A stretch of DNA of 40,173 nt from Gemmatimonadaceae bacterium (GTDB lineage Bacteria > Gemmatimonadota > Gemmatimonadetes > Gemmatimonadales > Gemmatimonadaceae): positions 1 through 40,173 of the forward strand of contig JAICJQ010000012.1 in assembly GCA_025928335.1 (NCBI GenBank), in the 5' to 3' direction. Below, one piece after another: positions 16,049 through 24,360 of the stretch. The notes under the pieces were generated by a model. That model did not search any database and was not told the DNA's origin. It saw only the letters and a program-made list of their open reading frames with translations. Each line of letters opens with the position of its first letter. The first letter of the stretch is position 1. Made by a program: the position numbers and the translations under genes.

Positions 16049-18454
16049 TTAGAAGCGGTACGCTTCTACCCCGAGTCTCACCGTACGAGGCAGGCCTTGC
16101 GTGACGACAAACGGACTGGCCGTCGTTCCCGCGCCCGCGAGATTCACCTGATACTTCACGTCCCCGATGTTCTCCACTGAGAGGAACGCGCGTAGGCCGC
16201 TGGTAATCTCGCGCTGAACGTTGGCGTCCACGACCGAGAACGGGTCCAGGCCGACGCCCTGCAACGTCGTCGTACGGCCTTCGTGACGCCACATCGCGGT
16301 GACCGAGCCGAGCATCGGCGACGTCCATGTCGCGCGGATCGTCTGCTTCGGCGACGGAACGCGATTGATGTGCGGCTTGTGGTCGTCGAGCGTGCCGGCA
16401 GGTAGACCGGATTGCTGACGCGCATCGTCGTAGTTGACGCCGGCGCTCACGAAGAGCGGCTGTATCGGACGAATCGCGAGATACGCCTCGCCACCCTGGC
16501 TGCGCGACTTGTTGACGTTGAGACGCGTCCTGCACGTCGCGATCGTACCGCACTCGGCTGGACGCGGTGGGACCGACGTGGTCGTGAGGTTCGTCGGCAC
16601 GTTGAAGTTGTTGTACTCGGCCACGTACCACGTGCCCTTGGCCTGGATCCAGTCGAGCGGCTGCCAATCGAAGCCGACCTCGCGACCGAGGGCCGTCTCG
16701 GCGGAAAGGCCCGGATTGGGGATCGTGATCGTGTTCGAGCTCACCTGCTTGCGATACAGCTCGGCCAGGTTGGGCGCGCGGAAGGCTTTGTAGACGGCGC
16801 CATGCAGCGCAAAGGTCGAGTGCAGTTGGTAGCGCGCACCGAGCCGTGGTGAGAACGCGCCGGCGGATTTGTCGGCGTACGTGGCATCGCTGCGAACGTT
16901 CGCGGCGTTGGTCGTGAACGAGTGGCCGTTGTTGTTGTTCCACTGATCGACCCGAGCGCTCGCTTCGACGCTGAGGTTCGTGACCGGGGCCATGATCGCC
17001 TGCACGAACGCGCCACTCAACGCCTGGTCTCCGCCCGAGGACACATGCTGCGTGATTGAGCCGCACGCGGGATTCGTCGGACAGCCCGCCGTGCTGAAGT
17101 CGACTTCGTTGTAGTCACCCTGATAGCGGCGGAAATCCGCACCGACACTGAACGACTGGAGGTGCCAGGCATTGGCGCGCGTCCACTGCGCCGACGCTCC
17201 CCAGTCATGGCTTGGGATCTGAGCGGTGAGGCTCGAATCCTCCGCCGCGCGAGCAACGCCGGCGACGGTGCGCATGGTCGTCGAACGCTGGCTCTCGATC
17301 TGCCGGCCGTCCCACGCGCGGATGCCGAGCGAACCGCCGAGCAGCGCATTGTAGTTGAGGCCAAGATCGACGTCGCGCTGGTCGCGGTTCGCGAAGCTGA
17401 GCGGCGTGCCGGCGCCGCGGCTGTCTCCGAAGAGGTGACCGGTGAGGAACGCCGACCAGCTCGACGACGGGTCGTAGTTGAGCCGCACGTACGAATTCCG
17501 CTGGATGACGTTCGAGACCACGTCGGCGGGGCCGGCGGGCTGATATTTGATGGTGCTGCTGGGATCGATCACGCTCGAGTCGCGAATGATCCGATAGCCA
17601 CCCTTCTCCTGATAGTCGCCGGTGATGCTCGCCGTCAGCGCGCCGATCAGTGGAACGCCGGCGGCGACGTAGGCGTGACGCGCGTCGCGGCTACCGCCGT
17701 CCACCTGGAGGTCGAGCGACCCCGGCGCCATCGGACGCGAGAAGAACGAGATCAAGCCGCCCATCGCGCCGTTTCCATACAGGCTCGATGTGCCGCCCTC
17801 CACGACTTCGACTCGGTCGAGCATCGACTTCGGTACGCGGCCCCAATCGATCCACTCACCCCAGGCATCGTTGATCGGAATGCCATCGAAGAGCACCCCG
17901 GTTCGGCCTTCGTCGACGCCGCGGATCGACACGATCTGCGCCGTCCCGCCGACCAGACTACTCGTGCGCGGGAGCTCGACGGCGGGAATCTCGCGGAGCA
18001 TGTCCTGAGCTTCGCGCGCCGGACTTTGCTGGACCTGTTCGGGCGAGAGCACGTTGACCGTCGACGCGACCTTGCTCGCTTCCATCGGCGTTCGCGTCGC
18101 GGAGACAATCATGCTGCTGAGGAGGAGCGAGCCTTCCTTGAGCGAAATCTCGAGCGATGTCGGACGGCCCGCCGCGACGGCGACCGAGCTCGTGTCCGGC
18201 TTGCGGCCGATCGCGGTGGTAATCACGCGGTAGGTACCCACGGGCACATTGCGCAGAACATAGGCGCCGCGCTGGTCCGTGATCGCCACGCGTTCGGGGG
18301 CGGCGATCGACACGCGCGCGCCGATCACCGGATTGTGGTTCTCGCTCGCGCTGACGGTGCCGCGGATGTCGGAACCCGTCTGCGCGAGCGCGATGCTCGC
18401 GCTCGTGGACAGCAGGGAGAAGGCCATTCGCGCGGCGTTGAGCCGTGGTCGCAT
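16049..18454 (-). CDS. TonB-dependent outer membrane receptor
   Basis: 801 residues from ATG 18454, giving a classical signal peptide MRPRLNAARMAFSLLSTSAS ending IALAQ. The ATG at 18490 lies inside the TTCATGA repeat and is rejected. A carboxypeptidase-regulatory-like domain follows (GTVSASENHNPVIGARVSI to about residue 95), then the plug (SSMIVSATRTPMEASKVAST, LREIPAVELPRTSSLVGG, VSIRGVDEGRTGVLFDGIPI, RVEVVEGGTSSLYGNGAMGG), and a 22-strand-type barrel with the conserved SPRLGARYQ, AVYKAFRAPNLAELYRK and a terminal Phe (GVEAYRF). It would import a siderophore, cobalamin, glycan or similar ligand using TonB energy; no ligand is deducible. It is divergent from the ABC/two-component operon, with a candidate shared operator in between. 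Confidence 0.95.
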   Translation of the reverse strand: MRPRLNAARMAFSLLSTSASIALAQTGSDIRGTVSASENHNPVIGARVSIAAPERVAITDQRGAYVLRNVPVGTYRVITTAIGRKPDTSSVAVAAGRPTSLEISLKEGSLLLSSMIVSATRTPMEASKVASTVNVLSPEQVQQSPAREAQDMLREIPAVELPRTSSLVGGTAQIVSIRGVDEGRTGVLFDGIPINDAWGEWIDWGRVPKSMLDRVEVVEGGTSSLYGNGAMGGLISFFSRPMAPGSLDLQVDGGSRDARHAYVAAGVPLIGALTASITGDYQEKGGYRIIRDSSVIDPSSTIKYQPAGPADVVSNVIQRNSYVRLNYDPSSSWSAFLTGHLFGDSRGAGTPLSFANRDQRDVDLGLNYNALLGGSLGIRAWDGRQIESQRSTTMRTVAGVARAAEDSSLTAQIPSHDWGASAQWTRANAWHLQSFSVGADFRRYQGDYNEVDFSTAGCPTNPACGSITQHVSSGGDQALSGAFVQAIMAPVTNLSVEASARVDQWNNNNGHSFTTNAANVRSDATYADKSAGAFSPRLGARYQLHSTFALHGAVYKAFRAPNLAELYRKQVSSNTITIPNPGLSAETALGREVGFDWQPLDWIQAKGTWYVAEYNNFNVPTNLTTTSVPPRPAECGTIATCRTRLNVNKSRSQGGEAYLAIRPIQPLFVSAGVNYDDARQQSGLPAGTLDDHKPHINRVPSPKQTIRATWTSPMLGSVTAMWRHEGRTTTLQGVGLDPFSVVDANVQREITSGLRAFLSVENIGDVKYQVNLAGAGTTASPFVVTQGLPRTVRLGVEAYRF

Positions 18455-18486
18455 CGGGAATCGCAGGTTGGAAGGTTCCGGCCGAA

Positions 18487-18504
18487 TCATGAATTTTTCA
18501 TGAA
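18487..18504 (-). promoter_or_regulatory. Candidate response-regulator operator, copy 1 (double TTCATGA)
   Basis: On the minus strand the 19-mer GTTCATGAAAAATTCATGA contains TTCATGA at 18504-18498 and again at 18493-18487, exactly 11 bp apart, and is also an inverted repeat because TCATGA is palindromic. It lies 33 bp upstream of the chosen receptor start and 88 bp upstream of the divergent ABC gene. The same 19-mer recurs at 22865-22883. OmpR/PhoB regulators bind direct repeats one turn apart, and such a regulator is encoded in this cluster; the link is inference. Confidence 0.65.
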
Positions 18505-18591
18505 CAGCGAAGTGTATCCAGCGGCCCCGGCGCCAGCAAGACGTTGCAGCCACTGCCGCGACCGCCGGACCTACGCCAGACTTAGCGTCCG

Positions 18592-19365
18592 ATGAGCGTC
18601 CCGCCGCCTGCCTCCGAATTCATCGCGCCAAACATTTCTTCCCCCGGCTCGCTTCGATCGGTCGACGTCCGAGTCGAGGGCCTGTCAAAGCGATATGGCG
18701 CTTTTTGGGCACTTCGCGACGCATCCTTCGGCATTCGCGCGGGTGAGATCCTCGGCCTGATCGGGCCCAACGGATCGGGTAAGACGACGCTTTTCCGCTG
18801 CGTCGCGGGCGTCGCGCCTGCCACGTCGGGTGCCGTGCGACACGGCGAAGAGTCCATCGAGCCAAAGCATCGCAAACATTTCCTCTACTTCATTCCCGAC
18901 GGTATTCGTCCCTGGCCGGATCAAACGGTCGATTGGGTGTTGAGATTCACAGCCGGACTGTATGGCGCGACCGCGAACGCGAGAGACGAGACCGTCGCGT
19001 CGCTCGGGCTCTCCTCGTTGCTCGGTGCTCGGCTCCGCGAGCTTTCAAAAGGAGAACACCGGCGCGTCATGCTCGCTGCCGGTCTGCTCACGCCGCAACC
19101 GTTGCTCATGCTCGACGAGCCGTTCGACGGTCTCGACCTGCGCCAGACGCGCGACGTCATGAGCGTGCTCACGGCGCACGCACGATCCGGACGCACCCTC
19201 TTTCTCTCGATCCATCAACTCGGCGACGCCGCGCGAATCTGCGATCGCCTGGTGCTGCTCAGCGATGGCCGCGTCGCCGGCGAGGGGACGCTCGATGAGC
19301 TCCGTGCCCGCGCCAACCTCGGTCCGTCGCATTCGCTCGAGGACGTATTCCTCGCCCTGACATGA
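18592..19365 (+). CDS. ABC transporter ATP-binding protein
   Basis: 257 residues. Nucleotide-binding domain with Walker A GPNGSGKT (58-65), signature LSKGEHRRV (151-159), Walker B LLMLDEPFDGLD (171-182) and H-loop SIHQLGD. The signature is LSKGE rather than LSGGQ, common in ABC-2 type exporters. The first 22 residues are a Pro/Ser-rich extension before VRVEGLSKRYGAFWALRD. The gene is divergent from the TonB receptor, and its stop overlaps the permease start (ATGA), so the two form one exporter. Cargo unknown; cotranscription with a two-component system is typical of antibiotic- or stress-sensing exporters, but this is inference. Confidence 0.94.
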   Translation: MSVPPPASEFIAPNISSPGSLRSVDVRVEGLSKRYGAFWALRDASFGIRAGEILGLIGPNGSGKTTLFRCVAGVAPATSGAVRHGEESIEPKHRKHFLYFIPDGIRPWPDQTVDWVLRFTAGLYGATANARDETVASLGLSSLLGARLRELSKGEHRRVMLAAGLLTPQPLLMLDEPFDGLDLRQTRDVMSVLTAHARSGRTLFLSIHQLGDAARICDRLVLLSDGRVAGEGTLDELRARANLGPSHSLEDVFLALT

Positions 19366-20702
19366 GTCGTCACCGCACGCGATGGCTGCTCGAGAAAGAG
19401 CTACGTGAGCTCGCGGCCTCGCGTTCGTATTGGCTGCTGCTTCTGGTGCTCGGCGCATTGGTCGGACACCAGTTCATGACGGCGACCGGGATTTATGCCG
19501 AGGCGAGCGGCGCCGGCGGCGGGCCCGCCGCTCTGAGCCAGGGACTGAGCCCGCTCGAAGGGATAGTCGTTCCGACACTCGGGGCGTACGACATCGCGGC
19601 CACGGTGCTCTTTCCTTTCGTCGTCATCCGTCTCATCGCCAACGAGAAGCAGACGGGCGCCCTCGCGCTGACCCTGCAGTCTCCGCTTCCGTTCGCGGCG
19701 ACGATGACGGCGAAGCTCGTCGCTTTGCTTGCTGCCTGGCTGGTTGCGGGTTTGGCCGGCGCCGTTGCCCTGATTACGTGGCGTGGAGCGGGCGGCCACC
19801 TGTACGGCCCGGAAACCGCGACGGTCGTGTTGGGGCACCTCCTGCGCGGCTTGCTGACGATCGGTGTCGGAGCGGCAGCCGCGGCGTTCGCGACGAGTGC
19901 CGCGAGCGCGGCGATCGTCGCGCTCACCGTGACACTCGGGACATGGGCCCTCGATTACGTCGCCGCGGCGCGCGGGGGCGTGGTCGCTTCCGTCGCCGCG
20001 TATACGCCATCGGCGGCGCTCCGCGTCTTCGAGCATGGTGAGCTCCGAATGGCCACCGTCCTCATTCTCGCCACGTTGGGAATTGGCGGAGTGATCGCGG
20101 CAACGGCCTGGCTGCGTGAGGGCGAGCCGGTCGCGCGGCGCGTTCGGGACGTCACGATCGTGTTGGTCGTCGTCGTGGCGCTTTGCATGGCGTTCGCGCG
20201 AGTTCACCAAAGTCGCGACGTGAGCGAAGATCGGAGGAATTCCTGTCCGCGAGGCGACGAGGCCGCGCTGCGCGCGATCAACACGCCGTTGCACGTGACG
20301 GTGTATCTGGCGGCCGAGGATCCGCGCCTGGTCGACCTGGAGCGCGGCGTGCTGGCGAAGCTGCGGCGCACGATGAAGGAAGTCGACGTCACCTATGCCG
20401 CGCGCGGAAGAAGCGGTCTCTTCGAGCGTCCGGATCAACATTACGGCGAGATCTGGTACCGACTCGGTGATCGCGAAGAGATGACGCGCTCGACGACGGA
20501 TGAGATCGTCCTCGAGACGATCTACCGGCTTGCGGGTCGCGCTGCTCCGCCGGCCGAGAATGAGACGCCGTATCCGGGGTACCCGCTCACCGCGCGGATG
20601 AGCGCCGTTCCGTGGCTCTTCTTCGTCGCATGGCCACTCGCCGTCGTCGTCGCGTGGTGGGCGATGCGGCGGCGTCCCGTCTCGCGTCGTCGGACTGAAT
20701 GA
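19362..20702 (+). CDS. ABC-2 type permease with C-terminal extracytoplasmic domain
   Basis: 446 residues, coupled to the ATPase by a 4-bp ATGA overlap. N-terminal RTRWLLEKELRELAASRSYW is the cytoplasmic elbow helix of ABC-2 permeases; helices follow at about 24-40, 75-92, 113-138, 155-200 and 225-245. PFVVIRLIANEKQTGALALTL is the conserved coupling segment between TM2 and TM3. After a helix at about 261-275 there is a roughly 130-residue hydrophilic region (HVTVYLAAEDPRLVDLERGV, RTTMKEVDVTYAA-like) resembling the GldG/ABC-auxiliary periplasmic domain, and a final helix VPWLFFVAWPLAVVVAWWAM before an Arg tail. The fusion of GldF-like and GldG-like parts suggests envelope work such as gliding-type or lipid export, unproven. 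Confidence 0.88.
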   Translation: MSRHRTRWLLEKELRELAASRSYWLLLLVLGALVGHQFMTATGIYAEASGAGGGPAALSQGLSPLEGIVVPTLGAYDIAATVLFPFVVIRLIANEKQTGALALTLQSPLPFAATMTAKLVALLAAWLVAGLAGAVALITWRGAGGHLYGPETATVVLGHLLRGLLTIGVGAAAAAFATSAASAAIVALTVTLGTWALDYVAAARGGVVASVAAYTPSAALRVFEHGELRMATVLILATLGIGGVIAATAWLREGEPVARRVRDVTIVLVVVVALCMAFARVHQSRDVSEDRRNSCPRGDEAALRAINTPLHVTVYLAAEDPRLVDLERGVLAKLRRTMKEVDVTYAARGRSGLFERPDQHYGEIWYRLGDREEMTRSTTDEIVLETIYRLAGRAAPPAENETPYPGYPLTARMSAVPWLFFVAWPLAVVVAWWAMRRRPVSRRRTE

Positions 20703-20763
20703 TGGGCGCGAGCGACCGCGCCGCTGTCGGTCTTCGGCGCCGCCCGGTAAGTTGTCGCGCAAC

Positions 20764-21489
20764 ATGCGCGTGCTGATCGTCGAAGATGATCGCCAGCTCC
20801 GGGCGTCGATGACGCGCGGATTACACGAGGCGTCTCATGTCGTCGAGCAGGCGCCGACGGGAGAGCAAGCGATTGCGCTCGCCAAGTCCAGCGTGTTCGA
20901 CGTGATGATCCTCGACGTCCGGCTGCCGGGGGTCGATGGTTTGGCCGTGTGTCGGGCAGTTCGAGCGGCGGGAAATCGCGTGCCGATCTTGATGCTCACG
21001 GCGCTCGACGACGTCGAGCAGCGCATCGCCGGACTCGACGCGGGCGCGGACGACTACCTGACCAAGCCGTTCGATTTCGGCGAGTTGATGGCGCGCCTCC
21101 GTGCACTTGGCCGACGCCGCCTCGACAGCGTTCCCGAAACGCTCAGCGTCGGCGACCTCACGGTCGACACGGCGCGGCGCAGCGCTCGCCGCGGCGGTCG
21201 AACCATCGAGCTGACAGCGAAGGAGTTCGCGCTGCTCGTCTATCTCGCGCGCAACGCGGGCCGTGTCGTCAGCCGGGGCGAGCTGCTCCAGCACGTGTGG
21301 GATGACCCACACAATTCGTATTCGAACATCATCGACGTGTACGCCGGCCGGTTGCGCCGCAAGATCGACGATGACCCGAATGAGCCCTCGCTGTTCAAGA
21401 CGGTTCGAGGAATGGGGTTCATGCTCGAGCCGCCGGCCACGACGGAGCCGCGCGCGGCCCGGCAGCGACCCGCGCGGGGCCGCAGGTAG
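20764..21489 (+). CDS. OmpR/PhoB-family response regulator
   Basis: 241 residues from ATG 20764 (a TTG at 20752 would add four residues). Receiver domain 1-115: acidic pocket E7, D8, D9, phosphoacceptor D51 in MILDVRLPGVDGL, switch T79 and K101 in YLTKPFDF. Winged-helix DNA-binding domain 122-218 with ELTAKEFALLVYLARNAGRV, ELLQHVWDD and the recognition helix NIIDVYAGRLRRKID; end GMGFMLEP. It pairs with the histidine kinase ten bases downstream. The two copies of GTTCATGAAAAATTCATGA in this cluster are the obvious candidates for its binding sites, which would make the ABC/kinase operon and the receptor part of its regulon. Input signal unknown. Confidence 0.95.
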   Translation: MRVLIVEDDRQLRASMTRGLHEASHVVEQAPTGEQAIALAKSSVFDVMILDVRLPGVDGLAVCRAVRAAGNRVPILMLTALDDVEQRIAGLDAGADDYLTKPFDFGELMARLRALGRRRLDSVPETLSVGDLTVDTARRSARRGGRTIELTAKEFALLVYLARNAGRVVSRGELLQHVWDDPHNSYSNIIDVYAGRLRRKIDDDPNEPSLFKTVRGMGFMLEPPATTEPRAARQRPARGRR

Positions 21490-21498
21490 ATCGGCCGC

Positions 21499-22845
21499 GT
21501 GCTGCGCTGGCCATCGACGCTCCGTTGGCGGCTGACGCTCTGGTACACCGCCTTGCTCGCGGTGCCGTTGGTCGGTCTCGCGTTCGGATTCTACGCGCTT
21601 TTTGCCCGCACACTCTCTCACCGAACAGATCGATTCATCGACGACGCGCTCACGGCGTTTTCGCGCGAGATGGTGGCCGAGCGCCGGGCCGCGCTGAGCG
21701 CGGAGGACGCGATTCGGAGCACCGTGGAAGAGGTGCGCTTTCGCGACCTGCAGATTGCCGTCAGGGACAGCACGCGGCGGCTCGTCGCCATGACGCCGCC
21801 TTTGGCAAGCGGCGGCGGATCCGTACGAATCGTCAGCCGTTCGGTCGCGCTCGCCAGCGACACGTTCGAGGTGACGGGCACGTATTCGACCGCCGACATC
21901 GACGACATTCTGAAACGGATTCGTGACGTCCTCGCCGTCGTCATCCCGCTTCTCGTTGTCGTTGCGGCCGGGGGCGGCTACTTCATGGCGGCGAAAAGCC
22001 TCTCGCCGGTGTCGGCGATGTCCGAGCGCGCGGCGGAGATTACCGCGACGAATCTGCGGGAGCGGTTGCCGGTGTCCGGCGGCGAGGAGTTGGCCGGGCT
22101 GGCGCGCGTCGTGAACGATCTGCTGGCGCGTTTGGAGGATTCTTTCGCTCGGCAGCGTCGCTTCATGGCCGACGCGTCGCACGAGCTCCGCACGCCGACC
22201 GCCGTTCTCCGGACCGAGGCCGACGTCATACTCGCCAAGGACCATCGCGCAGAAGAGGAGTACCGCGCGTCGCTGACGGTAATTCGCGATGCGGCGAGTC
22301 GCTTGGCGCGCATCGTCGACGATCTCTTCGCACTGGCGCGTGTAGACGCCGAGAACGTCGCGACGCGACGCGAGCGCGTGTACGTCGAGGAGTTGGTCGA
22401 CGATGCCATGCGCATGGTGCGCCCGCTCGGCGACGCTCGCCGAGTTCGCGTAAACCTGCAGGAAGCAGTCGAGGCACCGGTGGACGCGGACGCGGATCTG
22501 CTGGGACGTCTGCTGATCAACCTGCTCGACAACGCGATCAAGCACTCGCCGGAAGGCGGTGTCGTCGAGGTGCGGATGCAGCGACGCGATCGATTCGTGG
22601 ACGTCGGCGTTATCGACCAGGGACGCGGAATTCCTGAGGAAGACCGCGAGCGAATTTTCCAACGGTTCGTTCGGCTCTCCGACGACAACGGCAACGGAAC
22701 TGAGGAGCCCGGCGCGCGGCCCTCGGGTATCGGTCTCGGCCTGGCGATCGCCCGTCGCATTGCTGAAGCGCATGGGGGCTCGCTGGTTGTCTTCGAGTCG
22801 GTTCCCGGTCGGACGGAGTTCCGGCTGACCCTGCCAATCACCTAG
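21499..22845 (+). CDS. Membrane sensor histidine kinase
   Basis: 448 residues from GTG 21499. TM1 about 13-36, periplasmic sensor 37-142, TM2 about 143-163, HAMP 164-216, then DHp with phosphorylated His228 in FMADASHELRTPTAVLR, and an HATPase domain with N-box NLLDNAIKHSPEGG (341-354), G1 DQGRGIP (373-379), F-box ERIFQRF and G2 GIGLGLA (410-416). It is the EnvZ/CusS-type architecture. The sensor region is about 105 residues and polar with no metal-binding cluster visible, so the signal cannot be named. The kinase stop is 19 bp before the second TTCATGA element, so the following secreted-protein genes may have their own promoter. Confidence 0.95.
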   Translation: MLRWPSTLRWRLTLWYTALLAVPLVGLAFGFYALFARTLSHRTDRFIDDALTAFSREMVAERRAALSAEDAIRSTVEEVRFRDLQIAVRDSTRRLVAMTPPLASGGGSVRIVSRSVALASDTFEVTGTYSTADIDDILKRIRDVLAVVIPLLVVVAAGGGYFMAAKSLSPVSAMSERAAEITATNLRERLPVSGGEELAGLARVVNDLLARLEDSFARQRRFMADASHELRTPTAVLRTEADVILAKDHRAEEEYRASLTVIRDAASRLARIVDDLFALARVDAENVATRRERVYVEELVDDAMRMVRPLGDARRVRVNLQEAVEAPVDADADLLGRLLINLLDNAIKHSPEGGVVEVRMQRRDRFVDVGVIDQGRGIPEEDRERIFQRFVRLSDDNGNGTEEPGARPSGIGLGLAIARRIAEAHGGSLVVFESVPGRTEFRLTLPIT

Positions 22846-22865
22846 TTTTCTCGGTAGATTCGCGG

Positions 22866-22883
22866 TTCATGAAAAATTCATGA
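22866..22883 (+). promoter_or_regulatory. Candidate response-regulator operator, copy 2 (double TTCATGA)
   Basis: GTTCATGAAAAATTCATGA at 22865-22883 is identical over 19 bases to the copy at the TonB receptor. TTCATGA starts at 22866 and 22877, 11 bp apart. It lies between the kinase stop (22845) and the chosen start of the secreted protein (22919), 35 bp upstream of it, almost the same spacing as in copy 1. Confidence 0.65.
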
Positions 22884-22918
22884 GCCGGACTGTTTCGCTC
22901 ACGTTGGAGCTCAGCGTC

Positions 22919-23662
22919 ATGCGCATTTCGATCGCTTTCGTCGGCGCGGCAAGCATCGCGACGACATTTCCGCTCTCACTCGACGCTCAACGGGCGAAGC
23001 CCGCGCCCGAGAAGACGACGCACGTGTCGCTGGCCAGCGAAACGGCCGGCCGAGAGCCGAAGGCATTCGCGCCACTCGTCGGCAGCTGGGTGATCACCAA
23101 GGACGCCGGCAACAATGTGTTGTTCATCGATGGACGCGTGTGGAAGCGCGGCCAACCGGCCGGCGGCCTGGCCGACAAAGCCCGTGAGCTGTACGGCGCG
23201 CGCAACGAAGATTTCATCGAGAGCATCAAGGCGTTCGCGTACTATCCGATCGCCGTCTACAAGGGCCTCGACAACTTCGAGAACGGCGAGATTGCGGTCC
23301 GCTTTCAGATGATCGGCGGCACGCTGGATCGATGCGCGGGCATTCTCTTCGACGTCAAACCAAACGGGGACTATCTCACCGTCCGCTACAACGGCACGGA
23401 AGACAACGTCGTGTTGTGGACCTTCAACAACGGCGTGCGAAAGTTCGTGAATCGAGCGACGACGCCCACGCCGCTCGAGCTCGGAACGTGGCACACGCTC
23501 AAGATCAGCGTCCACGGCACGCAGCTCAAATCGTGGCTCGACGATCAGCCGATGCACGACTACACGTTAGCGCACCCGGTGTCGGGCAAGATCGGCGTCT
23601 GGTCCAAGACCGACAGCATGATCGAGTTCGCCGACTTCACCGTCACGCCGACGAGCAAATGA
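22919..23662 (+). CDS. Secreted DUF1080/LamG-like protein
   Basis: 247 residues from ATG 22919, with GGAG at 22906-22909 upstream; the ATG at 22880 is inside the TTCATGA element and would spoil the signal peptide. Signal peptide MRISIAFVGAASIATTFPLS then LDAQ. The mature part is a concanavalin-like jelly roll of the DUF1080 (3-keto-disaccharide hydrolase-like) type: FAPLVGSWVITKDAGNNVLF, YKGLDNFENGEIAVRFQMIG, CAGILFDVKPNGDYLTVRYN, LGTWHTLKISVHGTQLKSWL, GKIGVWSKTDSMIEFADFTV. Such domains bind or act on carbohydrates; no catalytic residues can be assigned. It overlaps the next gene by ATGA. Confidence 0.82.
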   Translation: MRISIAFVGAASIATTFPLSLDAQRAKPAPEKTTHVSLASETAGREPKAFAPLVGSWVITKDAGNNVLFIDGRVWKRGQPAGGLADKARELYGARNEDFIESIKAFAYYPIAVYKGLDNFENGEIAVRFQMIGGTLDRCAGILFDVKPNGDYLTVRYNGTEDNVVLWTFNNGVRKFVNRATTPTPLELGTWHTLKISVHGTQLKSWLDDQPMHDYTLAHPVSGKIGVWSKTDSMIEFADFTVTPTSK

Positions 23663-24360
23663 CGATGCGCCTCCGATTCCTTCCGACGTGCGCCGCTCTC
23701 GTCGTGCTGCCCGCGGCCGCGACGAACGCGCAGGCCAAGAAGACGACCCGCAATCCGACACCGCGCGCCAAACTCGCCGCCGAGTGCACTTGGAAGCCGA
23801 CCGATGGCTGGGTCAAACGGCAAGCGGAGTTCTTCGACGAATCGAAACATGATTGGACGAACGACTCGCTTCGCACGGCGTTGCTCGCCGCTGCCGGCCT
23901 CACCGCGCCGCTCAAAGCGCCGGTGAACTTCGGCGTGCACGTGGAGGGACGCGATTCCACCCCGCCGGCCGGCGCGGCGGCGATGGTCGCGGCGCTGACC
24001 AAGCTCGCGGCGACGCGCGGCTCGACCTGGCCAACCAAAAGCGTCGTCGGCGCCGCGGGGACACACGCCGTCTCCATGCTCGTCTCACTCGACACCGGCC
24101 TGGCGAGGGCGGCGCTCCACCGAATGATGGAAGCCGGGCCGGCGGAATCGCCGGCCGTGGACGTTGCGACGCTCGAGGACCGGCTGCGACTGGTCTGGGG
24201 ACGAAAGCAGATCTACGGCACGCAGTTTCGCCGCGGCCCCGACGGCAAGGTCGAGCTGGCGCCGATGGAAGATTCATCGCACGCCGACCTTCGTCGCGAG
24301 GATGCGGGTCTCCCGCCATTCAAGCTCGGGCTGTGCATGGCGGGAGCGGGGAAGAGCTGA
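23659..24360 (+). CDS. Secreted DUF6624-like protein
   Basis: 233 residues, overlapping the preceding stop by ATGA. The signal peptide is MTMRLRFLPTCAALVVLPAA with cleavage after TNAQA. The mature part has the DUF6624 pattern: STWPTKSVVGAAGTHAVSML, SLDTGLARAALHRMMEAG, then a DR-containing LEDRLRLVWGRKQIYGTQFR and a final REDAGLPPF. Biochemical role of the family is unknown. Probably cotranscribed with the DUF1080-like gene from the TTCATGA promoter. Its TGA touches the reverse TCA of the converging VOC gene at 24361, with no spacer. Confidence 0.78.
   Translation: MTMRLRFLPTCAALVVLPAAATNAQAKKTTRNPTPRAKLAAECTWKPTDGWVKRQAEFFDESKHDWTNDSLRTALLAAAGLTAPLKAPVNFGVHVEGRDSTPPAGAAAMVAALTKLAATRGSTWPTKSVVGAAGTHAVSMLVSLDTGLARAALHRMMEAGPAESPAVDVATLEDRLRLVWGRKQIYGTQFRRGPDGKVELAPMEDSSHADLRREDAGLPPFKLGLCMAGAGKS

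Noticed and set aside
18488-18490. ATG 18490 as start of the TonB receptor, and ATG 22880 for the secreted protein
   Set aside because: Both ATGs are the same position within the duplicated TTCATGA element; starts at 18454 and 22919 give proper signal peptides.
17162-18595. 477-residue plus-strand frame opposite the TonB receptor
   Set aside because: Arg-rich antisense shadow of the receptor; no recognisable domain.
20821-22773. 650-residue minus-strand frame opposite the two-component system
   Set aside because: It is the antisense shadow of the response regulator and kinase: Arg/His/Glu-rich, no domain, and both sense genes carry intact motifs.
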